A stretch of 5,345 bases of DNA from an uncultured Selenomonadales bacterium (GTDB taxonomy: Bacteria; Bacillota_C; Negativicutes; Selenomonadales; Selenomonadaceae). The notes under the pieces are model-generated. The model was not told where the DNA came from, searched no databases, and worked only from the letters and a program-made list of their open reading frames with translations. The translations under genes and the position numbers were made by a program. Below, one piece after another: positions 1 through 5,345 of this stretch. The DNA is taken from NCBI GenBank assembly GCA_937907035.1, contig CALCTX010000130.1, positions 1 through 5,345 on the forward strand, in the 5' to 3' direction. Numbering within the stretch: position 1 is the first letter of the stretch; every line of letters starts with the position of its first letter.

Positions 1-525
1 AATAAAAATATCCACTTTGCCATCTGTATCGGCCCAAATTTCCGGTCCGGTCGTTTCATAATGAGCCTGAGGATTGGCTGAATTCGTAAATTGTGACGGA
101 ATAAATGCCCCTTTAATGCCCTTCGCCAAATCCTCCGCCTTTTCAACTGAACCTTTTATCCCCTCAGCTCCAGGTGTAAGAACCACTTCTGCCCCATAAG
201 CTTTTAGCAAATTCTGCCGCTCGACACTCATAGTATCCGGCATGACAAAAATCGCCCGATATCCGCGTACAGCAGCAATAGCCGCCAAGCCTATACCAGT
301 ATTGCCACTGGTCGGCTCAATGATAACAGAACCTTGTTTCAGCTTGCCTTCTGCTTCCGCCACAGCAACCATTTTTGCAGCGATCCTGTCTTTTGCGCTG
401 CCTGCCGGATTCGTCCCTTCGAGTTTGGCTAAAATTTCTCCATTAAGATCATATGCCTTACTAAATCGTTCAGCCTTTAATAACGGAGTCTGCCCGATTG
501 CTTCAGTTATTGATGAAATTAACAT
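1..525 (-). CDS. cysK: Cysteine synthase (O-acetylserine sulfhydrylase), N-terminal 175 residues; 3' end outside the window
   Basis: CysK is a PLP-dependent fold-type II enzyme that makes L-cysteine from O-acetyl-L-serine and sulfide. The frame opens at ATG 525 and stays open to base 1. The product begins MLISSITEAIGQTPLLKAER, the standard CysK N-terminus. It carries the PLP-lysine motif NPAGSAKDR with Lys45 (codon 391-393), the substrate loop PTSGNTGIGLA at about 71-81, FVMPDTMSVERQNLLKAYGAE at about 100-120 and TTGPEIW at about 160-166. These favour CysK over cystathionine beta-synthase or threonine synthase, although CysM-type enzymes share much of this and the missing C-terminal half would settle it. 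A family enzyme of about 305-310 residues would need some 400 further bases to the left. An in-frame TAA at 538-540 rules out a longer start. The ribosome site is modest (AGGG at 531-534, AAGG at 536-539). The 21-nt gap after dnaB suggests co-transcription. Confidence 0.93.
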   Translation of the reverse strand, partial: MLISSITEAIGQTPLLKAERFSKAYDLNGEILAKLEGTNPAGSAKDRIAAKMVAVAEAEGKLKQGSVIIEPTSGNTGIGLAAIAAVRGYRAIFVMPDTMSVERQNLLKAYGAEVVLTPGAEGIKGSVEKAEDLAKGIKGAFIPSQFTNSANPQAHYETTGPEIWADTDGKVDIFI

Positions 526-530
526 AATTA

Positions 531-539
531 CCCTGCCTT
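531..539 (-). promoter_or_regulatory. Probable ribosome binding site of cysK
   Basis: AAGGCAGGG on the minus strand gives two partial Shine-Dalgarno matches, AAGG and AGGG. The nearer one is 5 nt before ATG 525. It is weaker than the sites of the upstream genes and fits in the 21-nt gap after dnaB. Confidence 0.5.
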
Positions 540-546
540 AAATTGC

Positions 547-1872
547 TTATTCAGTCCGGGAAAAATTTACAAATTTAGTAAACTCTTTCTGGAAGAAGAG
601 ATCTATCTTGTCTACCGGACCATTACGATGTTTAGCAATAATAACTTCCGTAATATTCTGCTTATCAGTTTCTTCCGTATAATAATCTTCCCGATAAAGG
701 AACATTACTATATCAGCATCCTGCTCCAATGATCCTGATTCACGCAGATCGCTGAGCATTGGTCGCTTTATCTGACGAGATTCTACACTTCTTGACAACT
801 GGCTGAGCGCGATAACCGGCACGGAAAGTTCCCGGGCCAACGCCTTTAATGAACGAGATATTTCCGATATTTCCTGTTGGCGATTATCACCACTTTTACC
901 GCCCCGCCCTTGCATAAGCTGAAGATAATCGATAATAACCAGGTCAAGCCCATGCTCTGCTTTTAAACGGCGGGCCTTCGATCGTAATTCCATAACCGTT
1001 ATTCCCGGTGTGTCATCGATATAAATTGGCGCCCCGGATAATCGATCAGCTGCTTCTACGAGTTTAGGCCATTCATCATCCAGCTCGCCTTTCCGCAAAC
1101 GCTGCGAATCTATACCGCCTTCAGCACAAAGCATACGCTGTACCAACTGTTCTTTAGACATTTCCAAAGAAAAAAACGCCACCGGCTTGCGCTCATGTAC
1201 AGCAACATATGTTGCAATATTGAGTGTAAAAGCCGTTTTACCCATACTCGGACGAGCCGCAACCAATACCAGATCTGACGGCTGAAAACCTGCCGTCAAA
1301 CGATCAAGATCGATAAATCCAGATGGCAGTCCGGTTAAAGCCCCACTGTTTTTCGCCCGGTTTTCAATCTGTTGGAAAGTCCCCATAACAATATCTTTGA
1401 TAGGGACAAATGCGCCGGTATTTTCCCGCGATGCAACATCTAAAATACGCTTTTCGGCCCGATCCATAATTTCTGCCATATCTTCCGTATCTTCATAAGC
1501 AGTACCGGCAATTTCCGTAGCCGCATTTATCAAATTGCGGAGCTGGGCCTTTTCTTCCACGATCTTCGCATGATAAGCAACATTAGCCGCAGTAGGTACT
1601 GCATTATCAAGTGCGGTAATAAAGGCGATTCCCCCCGCCTTTTCCAAAAGGTCGTTTTTCTTTAATTGCTCCGTTACCGTAACAATATCTACCGGCTCAT
1701 TTTTCTGAAACAGCTCCAGCATCGCCTCAAAAACTATCCGATGCGCATCCCGATAAAAATCATCAGGCCTTACTATTTCAATCGCTTCAGCGATCGCCTC
1801 TTTTTTTATGAGCATTGCTCCGAGTACAGCCTGTTCAGCTTCTACATTATGTGGTGGTACTCTGTCAATCAT
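547..1872 (-). CDS. dnaB: Replicative DNA helicase DnaB
   Basis: DnaB is the ring-shaped hexameric helicase that unwinds the fork and works with primase (the equivalent gene is dnaC in B. subtilis). From ATG 1872 the product is 441 residues, normal for the family, and opens MIDRVPPHNVEAEQAVLGAM, the typical DnaB N-terminus. The N-terminal helical domain spans about 1-105 and a linker about 105-175. The RecA-like ATPase follows: Walker A ARPSMGKTA at 206-214 (Lys212), catalytic Glu237 in FFSLEM, Walker B LVIIDYLQL with Asp315, SQLSR at about 357-361 and the arginine-finger loop AKHRNGP (Arg416). The start is set by AGGAG (1883-1887), 10 nt upstream. An in-frame ATG at 1881 is 1 nt from that site, and a TTG at 1890 precedes it; extending the frame to these would add up to six residues unlike the family. 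The gene starts inside the last codons of lonC (ATGATTGA junction). The P-loop and Walker B, frequent intein sites in DnaB, are uninterrupted. Confidence 0.97.
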   Translation of the reverse strand: MIDRVPPHNVEAEQAVLGAMLIKKEAIAEAIEIVRPDDFYRDAHRIVFEAMLELFQKNEPVDIVTVTEQLKKNDLLEKAGGIAFITALDNAVPTAANVAYHAKIVEEKAQLRNLINAATEIAGTAYEDTEDMAEIMDRAEKRILDVASRENTGAFVPIKDIVMGTFQQIENRAKNSGALTGLPSGFIDLDRLTAGFQPSDLVLVAARPSMGKTAFTLNIATYVAVHERKPVAFFSLEMSKEQLVQRMLCAEGGIDSQRLRKGELDDEWPKLVEAADRLSGAPIYIDDTPGITVMELRSKARRLKAEHGLDLVIIDYLQLMQGRGGKSGDNRQQEISEISRSLKALARELSVPVIALSQLSRSVESRQIKRPMLSDLRESGSLEQDADIVMFLYREDYYTEETDKQNITEVIIAKHRNGPVDKIDLFFQKEFTKFVNFSRTE

Positions 1873-3790
1873 TGTTACCATTCTCCTCAAAAATCAAAGC
1901 AAACGCTTCTTCGGCAGTTTCTACCGGGCATATTCTGAGCCCCAGATGATCAGGAGGAATATCTTTTTCATTTTCCTTTGGAATTATCAATGTCTTTATT
2001 CCCGCCTGCTTTGCACCATAGGCTTTTTCAAACACCCCGCCAACCGGACGGATCCGGCCTTGTAAGGAAATCTCACCGGTAACCGCCGTATCCTGGCGGA
2101 TCTTCCGGCCAGTTACCGCACTGACAACAGCCGCCAAAATAGCTGTACCGGCTGATGGCCCATCAATATTGCCACCACCGATAACATTGATATGAATATC
2201 GTAATCATTCATATCTTTTCCTGTCAATGTACGCATTACTGAAGCCGCATTAAACACTGAATCCTTAGCCATACTGCCGGCGGTTTCATTAAATCGGACT
2301 GTGCCCTTATTTTTATCCGTTGCCGGAAAAGCTACTGCTTCAATTTCAATAACTGAGCCTAAAAATCCCGCTACTCCGAGTCCGAAGATATGTCCGACTT
2401 CCATATGCTCCGATGCTTTACGCGTTACATATGGCGTTAACCGGCTGACTTGAGAAACATCATATACATCCTGTTTTGTTATAACAATCGGCTCTGCATG
2501 TCTTTCCAGGGCAAAACTATACGCATCAGCTAAAATATTTATTGCTTTACGGCCTTCTACTGTATATTCACTGATCAGTTCAGCTACACCGTTCTCCAGT
2601 TCGGCCTTGAGTTTTTTAGCTGCATTATAAACAATTTCGACTATATGCTTCGGAGTAAGCGGTTCAAAATATATCTCCGCACACCTGGAACGCAAAGCCG
2701 GATTTATCTGCTGTGCATCCCGTGTCGTTGCTCCGATCAGCACAAAATCTGCCGGTGCACCTTTTTCAAAAAGCTGTTTTATATACGGCGGAACTTTTTC
2801 ATCAGTCGGATCATAATAAGCCGACTCAAAAAAAGCCCGTTTATCTTCCAAAACCTTCAATAATTTGTTTTGCAACATTATATCCATTTCGCCGATCTCA
2901 TCAACGAAAAGGATTCCACCATGTGCGTCAGTAACCAGGCCCGGTTTCGGTTCCGGTATCCCTCCATCAGCCAGATCACGACGTGCGCCCTGATAGATTG
3001 GATCATGAACTGATCCCAAGAGCGGATTCGTCATGTCTCGCGGATCCCACCGCAATGTTGCCCCATCAGTCTCAACAAATGGTGCATCTTCATCGAACGG
3101 AGATTGCTTTACTTTTCTGGCTTCTTCCAATACCAATCGGGCCGCAGTAGTTTTTCCTACTCCAGGTGGGCCATAAAGCAACAAATGCTGCGGATAAGGA
3201 GACGAAAGTTTCGCCAATAAAGATCTGATCGCCCGAGGCTGTCCAACTATCTCGTCAAGTGAACTTGGGCGCAATAATTCCATGATCGATTGCGTCAAAC
3301 TAACCTTTTCCAAGGCTTCCAGCTTTTCACGTTTCTTTTCTGCCTGCGGTGATTCTGCTTTTGGATTCTCTTCGTTTAAAACCTGCATCCGGATGTCTTT
3401 TACATAATCCTGATGATTTTCTTCCAATTTCTCAGCGATCTTCTGTTCAATCTTATCCTCAAGTGTACGCCGGGCCATCATATCTGAAATCCGTTCCAGC
3501 AATACCTTCAATATCGTCGGTATTTCCGAATCGTTTGGGATATGCTCGATTGTCGGATTTTCCAAAATGATCCGCTGCAACGCCAAAACGCGCTCACCAC
3601 GTGCCTTGGAACGTAAAAAACGCAAGGCATCCATTTTACCAGCCTTGATAACCAGTTTATTAGTTCCGATCACTTCTGTAAGCATCGTATAGACAGCGTT
3701 TATTTCCTTATCCAGCTTATCTTCCTGCTGTTCCTCTGCCGGTTCCGGTTTTTCATGCTGTTTTCGAAAAAAATTAAATATATTTCCCAT
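1865..3790 (-). CDS. lonC: LonC-type ATP-dependent Lon-family serine protease
   Basis: This 641-residue protein is an AAA+ protease that should unfold and degrade cytoplasmic substrates. Residues 1-165 are highly charged and helix-prone, with no LON substrate-binding domain and no evident signal or membrane segment. The AAA+ module follows: Walker A GPPGVGKT at 207-214, Walker B ILFVDE at 293-298, sensor-1 region LIGATTR at 351-357 and a candidate arginine finger in LRSRC (Arg369). The C-terminal Lon protease domain covers about 460-635. Its catalytic Ser546 is in DGPSAG (codon 2153-2155) and Lys589 in GGVFEK (codon 2024-2026), so the Ser-Lys dyad is complete. Length and layout fit the LonC family annotated as 'spore Lon C' in sporulating Firmicutes, distinct from housekeeping LonA and membrane-anchored LonB. 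It also differs from the ATPase-deficient Meiothermus protein called LonC, since both Walker motifs are intact here. The ATG at 3790 has GGGAAGGA (3796-3803) upstream. The 3' end overlaps dnaB by 8 nt. The natural substrate cannot be read from the sequence. Confidence 0.93.
   Translation of the reverse strand: MGNIFNFFRKQHEKPEPAEEQQEDKLDKEINAVYTMLTEVIGTNKLVIKAGKMDALRFLRSKARGERVLALQRIILENPTIEHIPNDSEIPTILKVLLERISDMMARRTLEDKIEQKIAEKLEENHQDYVKDIRMQVLNEENPKAESPQAEKKREKLEALEKVSLTQSIMELLRPSSLDEIVGQPRAIRSLLAKLSSPYPQHLLLYGPPGVGKTTAARLVLEEARKVKQSPFDEDAPFVETDGATLRWDPRDMTNPLLGSVHDPIYQGARRDLADGGIPEPKPGLVTDAHGGILFVDEIGEMDIMLQNKLLKVLEDKRAFFESAYYDPTDEKVPPYIKQLFEKGAPADFVLIGATTRDAQQINPALRSRCAEIYFEPLTPKHIVEIVYNAAKKLKAELENGVAELISEYTVEGRKAINILADAYSFALERHAEPIVITKQDVYDVSQVSRLTPYVTRKASEHMEVGHIFGLGVAGFLGSVIEIEAVAFPATDKNKGTVRFNETAGSMAKDSVFNAASVMRTLTGKDMNDYDIHINVIGGGNIDGPSAGTAILAAVVSAVTGRKIRQDTAVTGEISLQGRIRPVGGVFEKAYGAKQAGIKTLIIPKENEKDIPPDHLGLRICPVETAEEAFALIFEENGNND
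1883..1887 (-). promoter_or_regulatory. Ribosome binding site of dnaB (decides the start)
   Basis: AGGAG on the minus strand lies within the 3' end of lonC, 10 nt before ATG 1872. The in-frame ATG at 1881 is just 1 nt away and is unlikely to be used. The layout closely mirrors the rplI start. Confidence 0.8.
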
Positions 3791-3795
3791 ATAAA

Positions 3796-3803
3796 TCCTT
3801 CCC
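3796..3803 (-). promoter_or_regulatory. Ribosome binding site of lonC
   Basis: GGGAAGGA on the minus strand ends 5 nt before ATG 3790. It occupies part of the only 22-nt gap between rplI and lonC, leaving no room for a terminator or an independent full promoter in that gap. Confidence 0.7.
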
Positions 3804-3812
3804 GTCAGACAC

Positions 3813-4259
3813 TTATTCGGCCTTAACGTGAACCTTTATCGTACTGGTAATCTCCGGATGAACTTTGATCACTGCTTCATATTCACCCGCTCCGGTAACC
3901 TCGTTTTTCAATGTGATCTTCCGTTTATCAATCTCAATATTAAAGTCTTTCTTCAAAACATCGGCAACATCTTTTCCGCCAATAGAGCCAAACAACTTGC
4001 CATTAGCTCCGATCTTTACTGCCAAATTGACTTCAACCTTAGTTAATTGCGCTGCCATCAACTTTGCCTCATCAGTTTCCATAGCTTTTTTCCTGGCTGC
4101 TGAATCAGCCTGTGCTTTAGCAACATTCAAATTTTCCGAAGTTGCCGGCTTAGCGAGTTTCTTAGGCAATAAAAAGTTCCGGCCATACCCCTCAGAAACC
4201 TCGATTACTTCTCCTTTTTTACCAACTTTTTTAACATCCTGCTGCAAAATTACTTTCAT
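3813..4259 (-). CDS. rplI: 50S ribosomal protein bL9
   Basis: bL9 binds 23S rRNA at the base of the L1 stalk and supports reading-frame maintenance. The 148-residue product has the family's usual length. The N-terminal domain begins MKVILQQDVKKVGKKGEV and continues with the signature GYGRNFLLP (about 24-32). A helical, charged, Ala/Lys-rich connector follows (about 41-75), then the C-terminal domain (about 76-148) containing GKLFGSIGGKDVAD. I place the start at ATG 4259 because the protein then begins exactly like other L9s and a good AGGAG (4270-4274) lies 10 nt upstream. The in-frame ATG at 4268 is only 1 nt from that site, and the TTG at 4277 lies before it. The gene follows the gdpP stop by one base, which suggests translational coupling. 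One oddity is Lys34, where the family signature has glycine (see findings). Confidence 0.97.
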   Translation of the reverse strand: MKVILQQDVKKVGKKGEVIEVSEGYGRNFLLPKKLAKPATSENLNVAKAQADSAARKKAMETDEAKLMAAQLTKVEVNLAVKIGANGKLFGSIGGKDVADVLKKDFNIEIDKRKITLKNEVTGAGEYEAVIKVHPEITSTIKVHVKAE

Positions 4260-4260
4260 G

Positions 4261-5345
4261 TTATTCATTCTCCTCAATATATTTTTGTGCTGCTTCTATA
4301 ACCTGCTGACGAACTTCTTCAACTGTACTTCCTTTTACCTGCGCTCCAGCAACATTTTGATGCCCACCGCCGCCAAACTGTTCCATAATAACCTGCACAT
4401 TAAGCTCTCCGGCTGACCGGGCACTGATCCCGACTGTATCTTCAGTCAAACTGAAAACAACTATACTCATTCGTATTTCTTCAATATGGAGCAACGAATC
4501 GGCTACCCGGGCAGCTATGACCTGAATATTAGGACTCTTATCAGGACAAGAAGCCACTATCAATCCGCCATCAAATCGCTCACTCGTTGCTTTTGCTCTC
4601 GAAATTGCCATATTCGTATCATAATCCATTCTGAACAGCTGACGGACAAGAACCGGATCAGCACCGGAACGTCTTAGATACGACACTGCATCAAAAGTTC
4701 TCACACCAGTCTGAACAGCGAAATTCTTAGTATCAACCAAAATTCCTGCATACAGAGCAGTCGCTTCCAATCTGGCCAAAGTCATATTATCGCTGTAATA
4801 CATCAACAATTCAGTAACCAATTCACTCGTTGACGACGATGCCGGCTCAATATACAGCAGCAATGGATTAGCTATAGCATTTTCACTGCGCCGGTGATGA
4901 TCTATAACCACTACCCGGCTGATCTTTTCCAAAAGCTGCGGACAAGCCACCAAATGCGGAATATGCGTATCTACCACAATAAGCAACGGATTTTGCGCTG
5001 TGAGAATATCTACGTCCTCAGCTTTCACAAACAGCTGTGAATACTCTTCTTTTCCAATCAGCATATCCGTAAACTTATCAATACCCTCATTCATATCACT
5101 TAGAACAATATTAACCGGCTTTGAAAACTCCCGAGCCATCTTGGCAACTCCGATAGCGGCACCCAAAGCATCAAAGTCTTCATTATGATGCCCCATAACA
5201 AATACTTCATCGGCCGATTCAATAAGTTCCCGCAACGCATGCGCAACCACCCTGGCTTTAACCCGCGTATGTTTTTCCACCGCGCTTGCTTTTCCGCCAT
5301 AAAATTGCGTCTTCCCATCAATCTGAACCGCTACCTGATCTCCCC
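4261..5345 (-). CDS. gdpP: GdpP cyclic-di-AMP phosphodiesterase, C-terminal part (DHH/DHHA1); 5' end outside the window
   Basis: GdpP (YybT) is a membrane-bound enzyme that hydrolyses c-di-AMP to pApA in Firmicutes, affecting potassium and osmotic homeostasis and cell-wall stress. The reading frame is open to the right edge, and its first 21 visible residues (GDQVAVQIDG... FYGGKASA) match the end of the degenerate GGDEF domain and the linker seen in GdpP. The GTG at 5280, which could be mistaken for a start, is therefore an internal Val codon. Numbering the 360 visible residues from the edge, the DHH domain shows HxxxDxD as MGHHNEDFD at about 50-58, the VVDTH aspartate at 125, the DHH triad at 148-150 and a further metal-site aspartate in GILVDTKNF. 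The DHHA1 substrate-binding loop GGGGHQNVAGAQ lies at about 324-335. All metal-binding and catalytic residues expected of the family are present. The two membrane helices, PAS domain and most of the GGDEF domain should lie beyond the window. The stop TAA sits 1 nt before the rplI start. Confidence 0.95.
   Translation of the reverse strand, partial: GDQVAVQIDGKTQFYGGKASAVEKHTRVKARVVAHALRELIESADEVFVMGHHNEDFDALGAAIGVAKMAREFSKPVNIVLSDMNEGIDKFTDMLIGKEEYSQLFVKAEDVDILTAQNPLLIVVDTHIPHLVACPQLLEKISRVVVIDHHRRSENAIANPLLLYIEPASSSTSELVTELLMYYSDNMTLARLEATALYAGILVDTKNFAVQTGVRTFDAVSYLRRSGADPVLVRQLFRMDYDTNMAISRAKATSERFDGGLIVASCPDKSPNIQVIAARVADSLLHIEEIRMSIVVFSLTEDTVGISARSAGELNVQVIMEQFGGGGHQNVAGAQVKGSTVEEVRQQVIEAAQKYIEENE
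4270..4274 (-). promoter_or_regulatory. Ribosome binding site of rplI (decides the start)
   Basis: AGGAG on the minus strand, 10 nt before ATG 4259 and inside the last codons of gdpP. An ATG at 4268 follows it by only 1 nt, too close for initiation, so this site supports the MKVILQ start. Because it lies within gdpP, ribosomes finishing gdpP pass over it, consistent with coupled translation. Confidence 0.8.

Larger units (their letters stand above)
1..5345 (-). other. Inferred operon segment gdpP-rplI-lonC-dnaB-cysK
   Basis: All five genes share one strand and the junctions are +1, +22, -8 and +21 nt. No hairpin with a following T-run fits in either gap, and I see no convincing sigma-A promoter at any junction. 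Both ends are cut by the window, so the promoter presumably lies at or upstream of gdpP and the operon may continue past cysK. In B. subtilis gdpP, rplI and the dnaB equivalent are likewise neighbours. Co-transcription is inferred from spacing, not shown. Confidence 0.7.

Noticed and set aside
242..541. 99-codon plus-strand open frame near the left end
   Set aside because: It is opposite the strongly supported cysK reading frame, which carries the PLP-lysine and substrate-loop motifs. The plus-strand product shows no recognisable motif.
526..546. Possible terminator or regulatory leader between dnaB and cysK
   Set aside because: The gap is only 21 nt, mostly ribosome-site sequence. No stem-loop followed by a T-run can be formed within it.
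1200..1260. Intein insertion at the DnaB P-loop
   Set aside because: DnaB inteins often interrupt the Walker A motif, but here ARPSMGKTA is continuous and the whole protein has normal length.
1865..3790. Housekeeping LonA protease, or a RadA/ComM-type protein
   Set aside because: The N-terminal LON domain of LonA is missing. RadA and ComM do not combine this long charged N-terminus and AAA+ module with an intact Ser-Lys dyad in DGPSAG and GGVFEK contexts. The LonC-type layout fits better.
3791..3812. Possible promoter or terminator between rplI and lonC
   Set aside because: Only 22 nt are available, with no hairpin. A full -35/-10 pair could not fit without lying inside the rplI coding region, where I found no convincing match by eye.
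3865..4416. 183-codon plus-strand open frame antisense to rplI and the end of gdpP
   Set aside because: It lies fully opposite two well-supported genes. Its Phe/Ser/Leu-rich product resembles no family I recognise, and I see no ribosome binding site supporting it. It is best explained as a shadow of the minus-strand codons.
5100..5321. 73-codon minus-strand open frame starting MMGRRNFMAEKQ
   Set aside because: It overlaps gdpP in another frame over the DHH motif region. The gdpP frame has clear family motifs and this one has none.

Overview
The window is a gene-dense bacterial segment with every real gene on the minus strand, read from base 5345 down to base 1. In transcription order it holds: (1) the C-terminal part of GdpP, a cyclic-di-AMP phosphodiesterase, entering over the right edge (4261-5345); (2) ribosomal protein bL9, rplI (3813-4259); (3) a Lon-family AAA+ serine protease of the LonC type (1865-3790); (4) the replicative helicase DnaB (547-1872); and (5) the first 175 codons of a cysteine synthase, CysK (1-525), running off the left edge. 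The junctions, in order, are a 1-nt gap, a 22-nt gap, an 8-nt overlap and a 21-nt gap. No junction has room for a terminator, so the five genes most simply form one operon, or part of one, with translational coupling at gdpP/rplI and lonC/dnaB.

The organism is most likely a Bacillota (Firmicutes) member. The order gdpP-rplI-dnaB is a familiar Firmicute arrangement (gdpP-rplI-dnaC in Bacillus subtilis), GdpP is typical of Gram-positives, and the LonC-type protease is known mainly from the sporulating Firmicute lineages and their relatives. Base composition looks moderate (roughly mid-40s percent GC by eye). A clostridial or Negativicutes-type (Veillonella/Selenomonas relative) genome would fit, but this is inference and a genus cannot be named from the sequence alone.

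Functionally the segment joins second-messenger turnover (c-di-AMP), the ribosome (bL9), protein quality control (LonC), chromosome replication (DnaB) and cysteine biosynthesis (CysK). All diagnostic catalytic motifs inside the window are intact. I see no frameshifts, mobile elements, CRISPR arrays, tRNAs, rRNAs, inteins or gene-free stretches; the longest non-coding gap is 22 nt.

I do not see a previously undescribed system here. The points worth a second look are the lonC insertion between rplI and dnaB, the unassigned charged N-terminal region of that LonC, the cysK gene appended 21 nt after dnaB, a glycine-to-lysine change at a conserved bL9 position, and two nearly identical translation starts with decoy ATGs. 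Automated start calls would probably misplace three starts (gdpP, rplI, dnaB); corrected starts are given in the features.
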